A stretch of 64,000 nt of DNA from Terriglobales bacterium (GCA_027485675.1 JAIXQP010000018.1:141647-205646); one strand, 5' to 3'; numbered from the stretch's first letter, positions 42,740 to 53,573 are shown. Numbers and translations: made by a program. The notes: generated from the letters alone by a model not told the origin.

Positions 42740-45700
42740 TTACTCCCATTGGTAGCCCACGATCAAAATGAGATCCTGAACTTCCTTCTCATTCGTAGCG
42801 GGGTCGCTCTGCAGGTCGCCGCCTCCAGGCCGGGTCATTCGCATCCGCCACGTAACGGCTGGGCTGTTTGGAAGGACTTCCACGTTCGACGCAGTCGAAT
42901 CGATTTGGCCGAAATGAAGTCCCCCGAACTTCTCAAGCGGGGCGATGGAGATAGTGTCCGATCCGCCAGGCAAGGGCGGATTCGCTACGACCCGATAGGC
43001 CCCGGCGTCGGAGCACCGCGCAAGCACGGACAGAGAGTTGATCTTCAGCATACTCGTAGAATCCAACAATCGGAACAGCACCGGTGACACCTCCAGTTCG
43101 AAGACGTTACCGTTCACCGGGTTGGTCGGATTCAAGAACCTGTACCATTGAGCGGGAAACTCCTGCCTCAAATCGAAGAGGCGGAAGGACGGAGTCCCGT
43201 CGGCGGCCGAGAGGTACTGGCGGAGGTTGTCGACGGCGGCACTCTTGAAGGGTCCCGCGTCCTCCCGGGCGGTATACTTCACATGTAGGATCACGTCGGT
43301 GATGGTGGAGTAGTCGAATTGCCGAAGCGGCTTGCCGAAGTCGTCGTCGCTGCTATTGAACAGCTCCAGCGACCAACTGCTGATCACCCCGGCGCCTTCG
43401 AATGGAAGGTAACGCGGGTCCTGGAAGCTCATCTCGAACAAGCCGTTGTCGTTTTGCGCCGTGCTTGCCGCCACCGATTTTACAGGCACGTTGTTCTCCA
43501 CGAACCGCGTATCGTTAGCCGGCAGACCGTCGGCGTCCACGTTGTGCGGATAGGCGGGGTCCAGGCTGGTGGTGACTCGAATGCTGTTCTTGAGCAACCG
43601 CAACGTGGACGCCAGCGTGGTATACGGGCCGACGACGCACGGAATCGAGATGCTCACCGATTTTACCCGGCGGAAAAAATGACCCGGATAATCGAGGTCG
43701 AAGATGTATTCGGGCAGATTGATAAAGCAGCGCCCTGTTTCGCGGAGCTTAATCAGTGCGAATGGATCCAGTTGGGATAGCGAGACCGGTTTGGTGATCT
43801 CGTACTCCCGGCGATTCTGCTCGAGATACGCGGTCTCCAGCCTGCGCAGGTCGTACTGCAGTTTCTCTCCGGAGAGCAGCCCTTTCTTCAGGCTGTCCCA
43901 ATAGCCGAAGTTGATATAACTGGCCCCTTCCTGGGCTCCCAGTTCGAAGCGGTAACACCGCTCGGCGCGCTTTGCCAGATCGTAAGCCAGGCGGTAGCTT
44001 TGGAAGTAGACGCCAGAAATCTGTCCGATTTGCCAGTTATAGAGATCCTGGTTGGTGTACTTGGTCCGCATGAACTCATCGACGGCCTTGGAGCAGTCGA
44101 TCTGAACAACCTGATTGGAAAGCTCCTTTTCGGCGATGGTGATCCGGAGTTCGCCAGCGGCGATGGACTTCTCGTGCTGCTCGATTTCCTTCGCCGCGAG
44201 GTCCCTTTGGAGGTTCCACTCGTCCTGACGCCGCTGATAGCCGGCGACAGTGCTGACGATGCTCGCGGTCTTGTCGAGAATCGTGGCGCCCTGATAGAGC
44301 CCTCGGGCGGCGAGTTCCGCCACTTTGCTGAAGGAGGCTCCGCCGAGTTTCACCTTGGCCACCGGTGATCCGCCGAAGCCGGAAGCGCCGATATCGAAAT
44401 CAGGGATCGCCGCAAGCGCTCCGCCGAGGATGTCCATGACGGTTCCCGCCGCATGAACGCCCAGGGATACGCCGTTGAGGGCCATGGAGGCAATCTCGCC
44501 CCCGCTCATAAAATCGCGGCCCTCATAGAACTTCTTGCGGATTTCGGCGAGCCCTTTCGCCTTTTTAGCTGACTCGAGATTCTCCTTGGCTTCCTGAATC
44601 TGCGTTTCCCGAACCGCCTTGACCGCCTCGAGCAAGCGAATCTCGTGCGTTTGGCGAAGCAGAGCGAGCGCCTCCCCATCCTTCTTCTCGAGAGCCGCCA
44701 GCAGCGCTGCTCCTAGGGCCTTCACGTCACTGCACACCTCGTTGGCTTTCTGGAGCAGCGTGTTGAACCGATAGAGGGGCAACGGAGCGCTGAGGTCCGC
44801 CAGCGCGCTGGAAATGCTGAGCCCTCCCGCAACGGCCTTCACGAGTGCGGCGGGATCGATCGGCGGTTCAAAGAGCGATAGTTGACGCACCACGCCTTCG
44901 ATGTTCATGCAGTGCCGCAATTTGTAGAGGCGGTCGGCAATCGTATCCCAATACCCGAGCATTTTCTCGTTATGAGGAATGCAGAAATAGAGCATGGGCA
45001 GAGGCGCCGGGTCGGAACCGGCCGCGCCGTCGCCGGGCATGACCGGGATCAGATTTTCCACATCTACCAAAGCGTTGGAGAAGACGTCGAATCTGTCTTC
45101 CAGCTCGTTAAACGTCTCGATGGGGGGCTTCGCCTGCGGCGGAACCCGTTTGGGCTTGGGCCCCAGGATCTCAGCCGCCATGATGTAGAGCTGCGTCGCC
45201 TGATTGATGCTCTCCATCGAATCCTGCCGGAAGAGATAGTCGCCCCACGCGATCAAGTTGTCGAGATACTTCATCACTACCGTCTTCTGGTAAGCCACTG
45301 TGCGGTAGTTGGCGATTCGATGCGGTTCGAACGGATAAGTTCTCCAGTCCAGAACTTGGTCTTCCAGGTCTTTTTTCGCTTGCGGCGAATAGCCTGGAAT
45401 CGCGGTATCACCGGCGAGCATGCGCAGAATGCTGTCGATCCTCCGCTGTTGATACTGTGGATCAGTCGTTTCGAAGAAGGGTTTCGTGATCCAGTACTTG
45501 CTCATCGGCGATCCTCCTGGAACGGCGCTTTCCGTCCCAATTGGATTGAAGATGTAGTGGTACCAATTGCGCGCTTCTTCGAATCGCTGGTTGCGGCTCA
45601 ACGAATTCGCGATGAAAAGAACGGCGTGATAGAAGAGTTCCCAGTTGTAGCACGAATAGGCGCCGGCGGGGCTGAAATCGACGTTTTCTTTCGGGTAGTA

Positions 45701-48700
45701 GTCCTGAGTCCCGGGTTGCACCACCCAGAACGTCGGCTGGTAGGTGCGAAGGAAGTTGAAGCTGGAGTCCTTGAGCTGTGTCTCCCTGCTCATCAGGGCA
45801 GGCAACCCTTGCAGGGGATTGTAGATGAGTTTCAAGAAGTCGCAGACAAAGGGGTGGTAGTCATTACGGAACTCGAATTGACGGAATTGGAATAGGAAGG
45901 ACGACGCGAGCCCCAGCCAGTAGTGGAAGAACCGCATGTACCAGCGGGTTAGAAGATCCTCGATGCGCGTAACTTGCGCAACGCTATAAGGATCTGGCGT
46001 ACCGGAAGCCGCCGGGGCCGGCGCTTCCTCCGGAAAGGCATTGAAGAGGAAGGTGTCCAGGGACTGGCGTTGGGTGCCGGTCAGCGTGGCGAAATCGAAT
46101 GCGTCGAGCCAATTTCGAATCTGGCCTTCGATGAAGTCTTCCACTTGCCGGAAACCCTTCTTGATATCCGGGTAGTAATAGCGGATGCCGGGCCCGGCGG
46201 CGATGGCGCCCTCTGGTCTCCGGCCCTGCCCGGCGAGCGTGGGCAGCACGAAGAAGGTCCGCTTTTTATCGTTATAGAAGAACGGAAGCCAACTGCCCAA
46301 GGGCGCGTAGAAGCCGTCGTTGTTGGTCACACCCAGCCCCTCGTATCCGTCGACGATCAACTTGTCGAAGTAGGACAGGTGCCACGGCGGCGTCATGTGA
46401 TAGAGCCAAGGTGTGAATTCGAGCAAGGGGACGAGGGAACCCCGCTTGCCCGGTGTGAAGGTTGCCGTCTCCAGGCTGAAGTCCTCCTCCGGGGCATCCC
46501 CACGAGGAGGATACGGTCCGCGCTCAATCCACTTCATGAATTGGGTCAGGGGGAGCGCGGACGCCTCTTCCGGCTGGATCGAGGGGCGGAAATAGCCTTC
46601 GATCGAGCTCAACTCCGGCGCGCCGGTGCAGCCGGTCAGTTCGAATGCGCCGTAGAGCGAAGCGTAGTAGGAATAGCCGTCGCTGCCAGTACTGCTCCCG
46701 CCGAATTTGATTGCAAACCGGCCGTCCGTGCTCGTCCGGTCGATAGGATAGAAGACGTAGTTGTTCTTCTCGATCGCGAGGTCGTAAGATCCGCTTTCGG
46801 CGTAGTCTTTGGAAATGCGCCGCGGCGCCCATTTGCCTTGGCGATAGTCGCTCACCGCCATCTGCATCCGCAGTCTCTTTTTTGTCTTTTCGGTTGAGAT
46901 GTTGGTCGGCGAATCCAGGCGGAATGTCACGCTCTTGGTGTCGCTATTGGCCGTGTCGTCGGGAACCTCCAAGAACACGGGCCAGAACAGGTATAGGCGC
47001 TTGTTGACGACCACCGGGATCAGATAGTCGCCTTGTATGTCGAGATCAACACGTTGCCAGGGAGTCCATTGGCGGTAGTCGAAGGTGCGGTAGTAGTACA
47101 GATGCGGCTCGGCGCCGCGCGTGCGTCCAAACACGTGAAGAATCGCCAGATCCCCGTCATCTTCGTGGTAGAAGCCGGCGACCTCCAACTGCGCCACGCC
47201 GTCGAGCTTTTCCAGATACTTAGTAAACGCCGCTTCCACCGTATCCTGATTGATTTCGTTCTGAAGCAGCTCCGTCTCGAGGTCCTTTAGGAAGGACGAG
47301 CGATCCTTCTTCAACTCGGGCTCAATCCAGTTTTCGGGCCACAGGAAGACTTTTCGATTCGCTTCCCATACCCGGTACTTGCTCATCCAGTCCCACCACT
47401 TCCATGCGCTGTCTCCCGTATCGCCGCCGGCCTCCACCACGACCTTCGGTTCGATTCCCATCAAGCAGCGCTGCACGAAAAGTTGAATGGAACCGGAACC
47501 CTGCACCAACCGGCTGGTCTGCATGCAGGAGCACATTTCGACGTCGAGCAGGTAATAGGCGTAGAGATCGTTGGTGTTCTCCCATTTGCCGCTAGGAACG
47601 TCCGCGGGAACCGGCTTCGTAAGGAGATAGGCGTTCAGAGCATCGCGCTTAAGTTCCCGCAGTGCGTCCTGAATATCGGTGCAGAGTTCCAGCCACGTTT
47701 CTTCGCCGAACTTCGAGCGCAGCAACTCCTTGATGGTCTGTGCTTCGGCCTCCCCCATGGTTCCCGCCGCGAAGGCGCGGATTACGTCCGCGCCCGCCGT
47801 CAGATTGTCTGCAAAGTAGTAAGCCCGCCGCAGCCGCTCCCAGTTCTCGGCCAGGAAGTAGCCGGCAGGGTAGGCGATATCCATGGCATTCACCAGCGAC
47901 TCGGTGTTGCTGGCGATCCAGTCTTCGTTCAGTTGTTCCAGCGCGAAACCGAAATCGGCCGCGGACGGATATTGACCAGCCTGGAGATCTTCGAGCAGCT
48001 CCAGGAATGCGATGGAAGTCTCCGGTACGGCATCGCGAATGCGCAGGAGACGGCAGGAACGCAGCAGGCGTTCGAACGAGGCGACCGGGTTCGCGTCCGT
48101 CAAAGGGAGCGTGCCGAAATCGAGAAGCTGCGCCACGACGGCGACGGCAAGCATCTGTTCCCATTCCGGGAGCGCCAGCTTCCATTTCCTGAGCAGCAAC
48201 GCCGATCGATTGGCCCAATACCAGCCTTGAAACGTTGCCGGGAAGGAGGTTGAATCCACGACTCCCGTTGACGTGGAGAAGGCTCCGGTGAAGTTCGCGA
48301 TCAAGGAATTTCCCGCGAGCACCGGGAAATCGGAGAGCAGCTTCGCGGTCATCGGCACGGTCAACCCGAGTTGAGCGGCGCACTGCTGATGAATCGCATC
48401 GAGCGTCCGGGTATCGGAGAGGTAAGAAAGCGCCTTTGTGATTGCGGTGGCGAGGCGTTTGGCCAACGTGTCGTTGGCGGGCAACGCCGGGTTCAGGTCG
48501 GCGTCTGTGAGCCATATGCGCCTGTCGGGCGGACTCATCGCCAGCGGCTGGTTGAACAGACTGGCGACGGCCGCATGGTAGGCGATTTCTTCGGGCGTTA
48601 CGGCGGCAACCAGGGCGTCCAGAGCAGCTTGTTCCGTGCTCAACATGATGCCCTTGAACACCAGCAGCCGGCGTTCGACGTTATAGGAGACCTTGGCCGA

Positions 48701-51700
48701 AAGACCGGGAGTCAACTGCGCCTGAAAATCAATCGCGGCCGGAAGTTTCTTCAGCGCCGCTTCGAAAGTGGGCTCGAAGAATTTCACCGCCATCCGCGGC
48801 AGGCGAAACAGTTCGTCAATCGCCGCGGCGGGATTTCCAGCAGCGGCCAAGGCAAGGCGTTCGGCGTCGCTCATCAACCCCGTGAACGAAAGTACCCCGG
48901 TTGCCGCGTTGTAGCGGACCGGAAGAGATGGCATCGCGGGCGGGAGCGCGACCGCGGCCAGGGCGATCTCGACGGAAGAAGTGACGAACTGATCTCCCGG
49001 CGCGATCGACTGTTCGAAGAGATCTTGAATCGCCGCCGCGTAGGAGATGTTGCCGGTGACTAGAGCAAGCGTGGCGTCGGCGAGCAGAAGATCTCGCTGC
49101 GCCTGGGTCATCGCGCCTTGAAATCGAATGAGAGTGTTCGGCTCGTCGTATTGGATGGGAATGTGATTCGGCGCGCCGGTAATGCCAGGTGGGAACGCGT
49201 ACAAGGCGGGAAGTCCCTGAACCGAGGATTCCAAGATCACCGGCCCGGCCAGCGTCTTGACGAATGACGCGGCGCCCGCTTCGTCGCGACCCAACTGCTG
49301 GGCGACGCCGGCCAACAGGCGGGAAAGTTCCGCGGTATCCACGGGGGGGACCGCGGTAACCGACGAATACTGAGCGGCATCGAACTGCGCGCGGATCGCC
49401 TGACCGCTGCTTCGCATCGCGGTCAAAAACCGCGAAGCATCGGTGTCCTTCGTGGCCGCTTTGGCCAGCGGATCGGCGGATAGGGTCCAGCTCAATTCGT
49501 CATAAGACAGACCGGAGAGTTTCGCCTGATCGGTGACCTCCACGAGGTCCCAGGCGTCCTTGGGTGCGGCGAAAACCGCCAGATCCTGGTTCCGCAGCTT
49601 GAGCAGAAGGATCCAATCCGTAGTCTTGATTTTGAGGAGCTTTGCCAGCCACGCGTGCCGCCACAGGAACGACAGGTTGGCGAGGTTCAGGTCATTGTTG
49701 ATATAGGCAAGGCCATCGCTCGGCTTGACTAGGGCCTCGAGCAGGAGGAGATCCGATTCCGGAATCCCGAGCGCCGCCACGACCACCGGATGATGATTCG
49801 TGAGGAAGTCACCGGGGGGGAGGTTTCCCGTTCCGGTATCCAGAATAAAGGCCGGATCCAGCGGTTTGATTAGCCGCCTGTTCAGAAACAAACTTTCGTA
49901 CAAAGACTCGGAACGCTTCTTATAGAGCTCCACGAAGTGAGACTCTGTGCTGATATCGCCGAAAAGCGAGCACAACTGCACAATGGTAACTTTCGAGCCA
50001 AGTCTCTTCCGGAGCCGCGAGAAGTAGAAGAGATTTACGAGGAACGATTCGTCCAGGCTTCCGCCGCCGATCGCGGGATGGCGAATTACCAGATCGACCT
50101 CCCACATCGTCCACGTCTTCAGCTTGCGCCAAAACCGAAGGAAACGATGCATCCGATCCAGCTTGGTTTCATCCAGCGCTTGGATGACCTTCCGGCTGGT
50201 GTCGCAGGACGCGTCGAGGTGGCGAATCGCGATGTCGCCCGCCGGATTGATGAACGGCAGGTCCAGGAGTTTGAGTATGTCGTTGTACTCCAATCGCGTC
50301 TTGAGAAGGAAGTTTTCGACATTCCCGACGGCGTTCAGCCAGTTTAGTCCGGACTCACCCCACGCTTCCTGCTGCTCCGGCACGGTGTGATGCGAGGTCA
50401 GGATGATGCGTCTCTCATCGACGGCCGCACCGGAATTGACGCTGATCCCGAAGTATTCGCAGGCGATCTCTCCGTCTGTCGCCTCGTTCGGCGGCGCCGC
50501 GCCGTGTAGAGTGCCCATCAAATCCCAGCGCTGCAAATTCACCTTCTGGAAAGAGGCACGGACCTCCTCGGCAAACAGATCGAACGGCAACGAATTCGGA
50601 TAGGCCGCCGTGCGGAGTTTATCGTAAGCCTTGGGGTTGACGTATTCCGGATAGGCCCGGAGTTCGGCCGCGGTGGCCTTGGTGTTGCGCAGAAGCTCGG
50701 CGAAGAAACTGGGTGTGCCCTTTTTCTTCAATAGGTAGGTGATCTCGTCCGCGTGGACAACCCAGCGGTTCGGGACGGCTGGATTCACCTGGACGACGGT
50801 GAACCCCTCTCCCAAATCGATCTGCTGCGCCGCAAACGCGGCGTCAACGGTCGTGCGCGCCGCGGCATCGCCGGCGGGCATGGCGACAAAGCCGGGCAGT
50901 TCGAGATCGTTCTCTCCTTCGGCGATTACATTCTCGAGCACCTCACAAACGACGTCGACATAGGGAAGCGTGGTGAGCGCGTTTTCACAATTCAACTCCA
51001 GATAGCCCAAATCCGGACGCCGATCGAACAGGATGTCCTTCACCGTCTGGGCCGGATTGACCGCTTTGCGGCCCTTGAGGAACATCAGCAGATCGGCAAA
51101 GTAGGCGGCGGGGCTCAGTACGGAGCGGCATTGCTCGCATTCGCAAATGTCTCCGGTCTGGAACAAATTGTTCCAATTCGGAAAGGAATCGAGGGCGCTC
51201 TGGGGAGGAATAAGAACCCTTGGCAGACCTTCCGGCTCCAGGGCCTTAAGATCGGCGACGATGGTGAGAACGGCCGCGTGCGTGTCGGCGGCTCGCCGCC
51301 ATGTCTTGCGCGCATCTTCTTTTGTGAAGCCGGTCTCTGCTTGATAGGCGCGGACGAACTCGGATTGGCCCATTCGATAGATCTGGTGCGCTGAATGGAG
51401 GCCGTCGGCAAGCAGCCTGCCTGTCTGCTCGAAGCGCGGCGCCAACTTGAAAACGCGTTGGACGGTCTTCAGTTCCCGTGCGAACTCCGGATCTGCAGCT
51501 TCGGCCGTTCCGGCGGCGCCGCCTTTTAGGTAATCGGTCACCGAAGCCGTCAGGAAATTGAAATCCTCATGCTGGTCGAGAAAGGCATGGAGACGTTCGG
51601 GGTTCTGGATCCCTTTTGTGTCCCGCGCGTGAATCGCTCTGCGCAAACCACCTGCGAATGCCGCGGTGGGGAAGGCTTCCCGGAATTTGCGTTCGAGAGA

Positions 51701-53143
51701 TTTTCCGAAGATGGTGCTTTCCGGAAGCATGACCTCCTGTGCGAAGTTTTTGACTTCGACGGGCAGTTGAATCGCGCCCGCATCATGCTTGCGTTGGACC
51801 ATCGCGACCCACTCTTCTTCGGAGCGCCGTGCGAGGGACTGGATTTGCCCGGGTCGCCGGACCTCAAACTCTTCCTTGACCGCTTTGATCAGCGAGAAAT
51901 CTGCTTGCGTTACGTCCGCAAGCTCGAAAGAGACTTGCAAATCCCCGGCTTCTTCTTCGCTCAGGATCTTGTTTTCTCTTGCCTCTTTCACAAGCTCCGG
52001 GGTGAGTTTCTGATACACGAGGAAAAGCCGCGCGAAGGCTTCCCGGCGTTCCGGTTCGTGGACACCGGCATGCTGCAGGGCCATGCTGACGAAAGTCTTG
52101 TCCCCGGCCGAGCTTTTCGCCTGCGACGCGAAGAACAAGGCAAGCCATTGATCGGCTTGCTCGCGATGGGCTGAGGGAATATCGTTCTGCTGGAAGGCAT
52201 CGGCAAGGAAGTTGCTGGCCTCGAGCGCAGTAAGGCTCAGCAGCTTCTCTTGGATTTGGGGAATTTGCTCGATGAGACTCTGGCTTGATATGTAGGTGAA
52301 GACCGTGCCGCTTCGTAGAATCGCGAACCAGAACTCGGCGGGCAGCCCTTTGCGGACCAACCGGTGCGCGAGGGCAAATCTGGCCAGCAAATCCCTGCTC
52401 GCACCGGTCTCGCCGGCGAGAAACGTCAAATCCTGGTGATTCTTGTCTTCTTCCAATTCGATAACCGGCAGATCTTCCCGCAATTGCGCCAGCATCCGGT
52501 CCAGCGTCTCGAAGAGGGAAGGAAGTTCGGCGTCAATAGGGACCACTAAATCGAGCACGGCTGGGTCTGGCGCGTTGAATAAGACGTCGGAGGACGCCAG
52601 CACATCTTTCGCGGTGCGAAACGCCTTGAGAACCAGATCGGCTTCGCCCTTTTCGCGCCGGCGGAACTGGTGAGGGAAGTAGACGATTTCGTACTTGCCT
52701 TGGAAATCCGTTCGATCCTGGCCCAGCGGTTGCTCTTCGCGCAGGTCGCGGTCGTACAGCATCACTGGGGTGTCGGGCAATGAATTGCCTCGGCTGTCCC
52801 GCACCGTTCCGCGGGCAACGCGCTGGGGCGAAGGAGATGCCGCCTGATCTACCCGAAGATCGATGGCGAACTCCTGGCCCGCATCCCGGCGCACCCCGCT
52901 CTGCCCTACCAGAGCCCCATGACGATACACCCGGATATAAAAGTCGGGGCCGCCAAATTCCCAAAGAGGTTCCGCGAAAAGTATGGTGTAGCGGCCCTCG
53001 GCATCGGTCTCGGCTTCGCCCAATGGCGTATCGGGAGTGCAAGGGTTGGAGTCAAACACGCGGACCGTTATGCGTTCCAGCGGACGATCCTGAAGATTGA
53101 TGATGCGGCCCGTGAGCGTGTAGTCGGAATTTCGTAGAGACAT
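42740..53143 (-). CDS. Tc toxin subunit A (TcA), giant, with N-terminal beta-sandwich extension
   Basis: A 3467-residue protein, far longer than the about 2500 aa of insect-toxin TcA. Residues 1-100 and 108-200 are two transthyretin/CarboxypepD_reg-like domains (TLTGRIINLQDRPLERITV; ARGTVRDSRGNSLPDTPV), followed by about 450 helical residues. The TcA core begins near residue 670 with CRSVLSPAAYFADLL and RRPDLGYLELNCENALTTLPY. Further on are the ABC-toxin/neuraminidase-like middle (GAEPHLYYYRTFDYRQWTPW) and the C-terminal pore and TcB-binding part from about 2880 (SLGVHAAGTVMDILGGALAAIPDFD), ending LILIVGYQWE. TcA forms a pentameric translocation channel delivering TcC cargo. It is last in the operon. 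Confidence 0.92.
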   Translation of the reverse strand: MSLRNSDYTLTGRIINLQDRPLERITVRVFDSNPCTPDTPLGEAETDAEGRYTILFAEPLWEFGGPDFYIRVYRHGALVGQSGVRRDAGQEFAIDLRVDQAASPSPQRVARGTVRDSRGNSLPDTPVMLYDRDLREEQPLGQDRTDFQGKYEIVYFPHQFRRREKGEADLVLKAFRTAKDVLASSDVLFNAPDPAVLDLVVPIDAELPSLFETLDRMLAQLREDLPVIELEEDKNHQDLTFLAGETGASRDLLARFALAHRLVRKGLPAEFWFAILRSGTVFTYISSQSLIEQIPQIQEKLLSLTALEASNFLADAFQQNDIPSAHREQADQWLALFFASQAKSSAGDKTFVSMALQHAGVHEPERREAFARLFLVYQKLTPELVKEARENKILSEEEAGDLQVSFELADVTQADFSLIKAVKEEFEVRRPGQIQSLARRSEEEWVAMVQRKHDAGAIQLPVEVKNFAQEVMLPESTIFGKSLERKFREAFPTAAFAGGLRRAIHARDTKGIQNPERLHAFLDQHEDFNFLTASVTDYLKGGAAGTAEAADPEFARELKTVQRVFKLAPRFEQTGRLLADGLHSAHQIYRMGQSEFVRAYQAETGFTKEDARKTWRRAADTHAAVLTIVADLKALEPEGLPRVLIPPQSALDSFPNWNNLFQTGDICECEQCRSVLSPAAYFADLLMFLKGRKAVNPAQTVKDILFDRRPDLGYLELNCENALTTLPYVDVVCEVLENVIAEGENDLELPGFVAMPAGDAAARTTVDAAFAAQQIDLGEGFTVVQVNPAVPNRWVVHADEITYLLKKKGTPSFFAELLRNTKATAAELRAYPEYVNPKAYDKLRTAAYPNSLPFDLFAEEVRASFQKVNLQRWDLMGTLHGAAPPNEATDGEIACEYFGISVNSGAAVDERRIILTSHHTVPEQQEAWGESGLNWLNAVGNVENFLLKTRLEYNDILKLLDLPFINPAGDIAIRHLDASCDTSRKVIQALDETKLDRMHRFLRFWRKLKTWTMWEVDLVIRHPAIGGGSLDESFLVNLFYFSRLRKRLGSKVTIVQLCSLFGDISTESHFVELYKKRSESLYESLFLNRRLIKPLDPAFILDTGTGNLPPGDFLTNHHPVVVAALGIPESDLLLLEALVKPSDGLAYINNDLNLANLSFLWRHAWLAKLLKIKTTDWILLLKLRNQDLAVFAAPKDAWDLVEVTDQAKLSGLSYDELSWTLSADPLAKAATKDTDASRFLTAMRSSGQAIRAQFDAAQYSSVTAVPPVDTAELSRLLAGVAQQLGRDEAGAASFVKTLAGPVILESSVQGLPALYAFPPGITGAPNHIPIQYDEPNTLIRFQGAMTQAQRDLLLADATLALVTGNISYAAAIQDLFEQSIAPGDQFVTSSVEIALAAVALPPAMPSLPVRYNAATGVLSFTGLMSDAERLALAAAGNPAAAIDELFRLPRMAVKFFEPTFEAALKKLPAAIDFQAQLTPGLSAKVSYNVERRLLVFKGIMLSTEQAALDALVAAVTPEEIAYHAAVASLFNQPLAMSPPDRRIWLTDADLNPALPANDTLAKRLATAITKALSYLSDTRTLDAIHQQCAAQLGLTVPMTAKLLSDFPVLAGNSLIANFTGAFSTSTGVVDSTSFPATFQGWYWANRSALLLRKWKLALPEWEQMLAVAVVAQLLDFGTLPLTDANPVASFERLLRSCRLLRIRDAVPETSIAFLELLEDLQAGQYPSAADFGFALEQLNEDWIASNTESLVNAMDIAYPAGYFLAENWERLRRAYYFADNLTAGADVIRAFAAGTMGEAEAQTIKELLRSKFGEETWLELCTDIQDALRELKRDALNAYLLTKPVPADVPSGKWENTNDLYAYYLLDVEMCSCMQTSRLVQGSGSIQLFVQRCLMGIEPKVVVEAGGDTGDSAWKWWDWMSKYRVWEANRKVFLWPENWIEPELKKDRSSFLKDLETELLQNEINQDTVEAAFTKYLEKLDGVAQLEVAGFYHEDDGDLAILHVFGRTRGAEPHLYYYRTFDYRQWTPWQRVDLDIQGDYLIPVVVNKRLYLFWPVFLEVPDDTANSDTKSVTFRLDSPTNISTEKTKKRLRMQMAVSDYRQGKWAPRRISKDYAESGSYDLAIEKNNYVFYPIDRTSTDGRFAIKFGGSSTGSDGYSYYASLYGAFELTGCTGAPELSSIEGYFRPSIQPEEASALPLTQFMKWIERGPYPPRGDAPEEDFSLETATFTPGKRGSLVPLLEFTPWLYHMTPPWHLSYFDKLIVDGYEGLGVTNNDGFYAPLGSWLPFFYNDKKRTFFVLPTLAGQGRRPEGAIAAGPGIRYYYPDIKKGFRQVEDFIEGQIRNWLDAFDFATLTGTQRQSLDTFLFNAFPEEAPAPAASGTPDPYSVAQVTRIEDLLTRWYMRFFHYWLGLASSFLFQFRQFEFRNDYHPFVCDFLKLIYNPLQGLPALMSRETQLKDSSFNFLRTYQPTFWVVQPGTQDYYPKENVDFSPAGAYSCYNWELFYHAVLFIANSLSRNQRFEEARNWYHYIFNPIGTESAVPGGSPMSKYWITKPFFETTDPQYQQRRIDSILRMLAGDTAIPGYSPQAKKDLEDQVLDWRTYPFEPHRIANYRTVAYQKTVVMKYLDNLIAWGDYLFRQDSMESINQATQLYIMAAEILGPKPKRVPPQAKPPIETFNELEDRFDVFSNALVDVENLIPVMPGDGAAGSDPAPLPMLYFCIPHNEKMLGYWDTIADRLYKLRHCMNIEGVVRQLSLFEPPIDPAALVKAVAGGLSISSALADLSAPLPLYRFNTLLQKANEVCSDVKALGAALLAALEKKDGEALALLRQTHEIRLLEAVKAVRETQIQEAKENLESAKKAKGLAEIRKKFYEGRDFMSGGEIASMALNGVSLGVHAAGTVMDILGGALAAIPDFDIGASGFGGSPVAKVKLGGASFSKVAELAARGLYQGATILDKTASIVSTVAGYQRRQDEWNLQRDLAAKEIEQHEKSIAAGELRITIAEKELSNQVVQIDCSKAVDEFMRTKYTNQDLYNWQIGQISGVYFQSYRLAYDLAKRAERCYRFELGAQEGASYINFGYWDSLKKGLLSGEKLQYDLRRLETAYLEQNRREYEITKPVSLSQLDPFALIKLRETGRCFINLPEYIFDLDYPGHFFRRVKSVSISIPCVVGPYTTLASTLRLLKNSIRVTTSLDPAYPHNVDADGLPANDTRFVENNVPVKSVAASTAQNDNGLFEMSFQDPRYLPFEGAGVISSWSLELFNSSDDDFGKPLRQFDYSTITDVILHVKYTAREDAGPFKSAAVDNLRQYLSAADGTPSFRLFDLRQEFPAQWYRFLNPTNPVNGNVFELEVSPVLFRLLDSTSMLKINSLSVLARCSDAGAYRVVANPPLPGGSDTISIAPLEKFGGLHFGQIDSTASNVEVLPNSPAVTWRMRMTRPGGGDLQSDPATNEKEVQDLILIVGYQWE

Positions 53144-53205
53144 CGGGAACCTCCCCTATGCGGAGCAAATTGACACTGCCATTGCAAAGCAGGTGTTGAA
53201 AGCAA

Positions 53206-53571
53206 TCATTCGTTGTAGGAACTCAGTGGGCATTCGCCACACCACCAAATTGGACTATCATCGGGACTTGGCTGGACCCACTGCACGCCAACATTCGACG
53301 CGCAAAGATCGCAACCGGCCCGCAGTACGCCGGCCAAACATGTCTGCAATTGCGCCTTGCCGGTTAGCACTTGGAGCAGCGCCGGGCGATACCACCGCCT
53401 GGACCGGTCGAATATTGCCCAGGTAAGTTTCGCGTTGGAGTACTCCGAGGCTTCGCGCAGGATCTGATTCTCATCGAGACCTCGGCGACCCCGGTCGCTG
53501 ACTTCAACCGGATTACCGCCCTCGATCTTCACGCTGCCTCCTCCAGGCAGATCATGCCAACCGTCCCTCAT
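53206..53571 (-). CDS. Small cysteine-rich protein inside the Tc operon
   Basis: A 121-residue ORF from ATG 53571, 2 bp after the TcB-TcC stop, with GGGAGG 9 bp upstream inside that gene, so it is translationally coupled. Cysteines at 78, 87, 90, 111 and 114 give CDLC and CGEC knuckles, a zinc-ribbon-like pair near the C-terminus. The rest is hydrophilic and helical (DENQILREASEYSNAKLTWA). No signal peptide or membrane segment. I do not recognise a family. It sits between the cocoon and channel genes; possible roles are chaperone, immunity protein or regulator, but none is shown. Confidence 0.7.
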   Translation of the reverse strand: MRDGWHDLPGGGSVKIEGGNPVEVSDRGRRGLDENQILREASEYSNAKLTWAIFDRSRRWYRPALLQVLTGKAQLQTCLAGVLRAGCDLCASNVGVQWVQPSPDDSPIWWCGECPLSSYNE

Positions 53572-53573
53572 AG

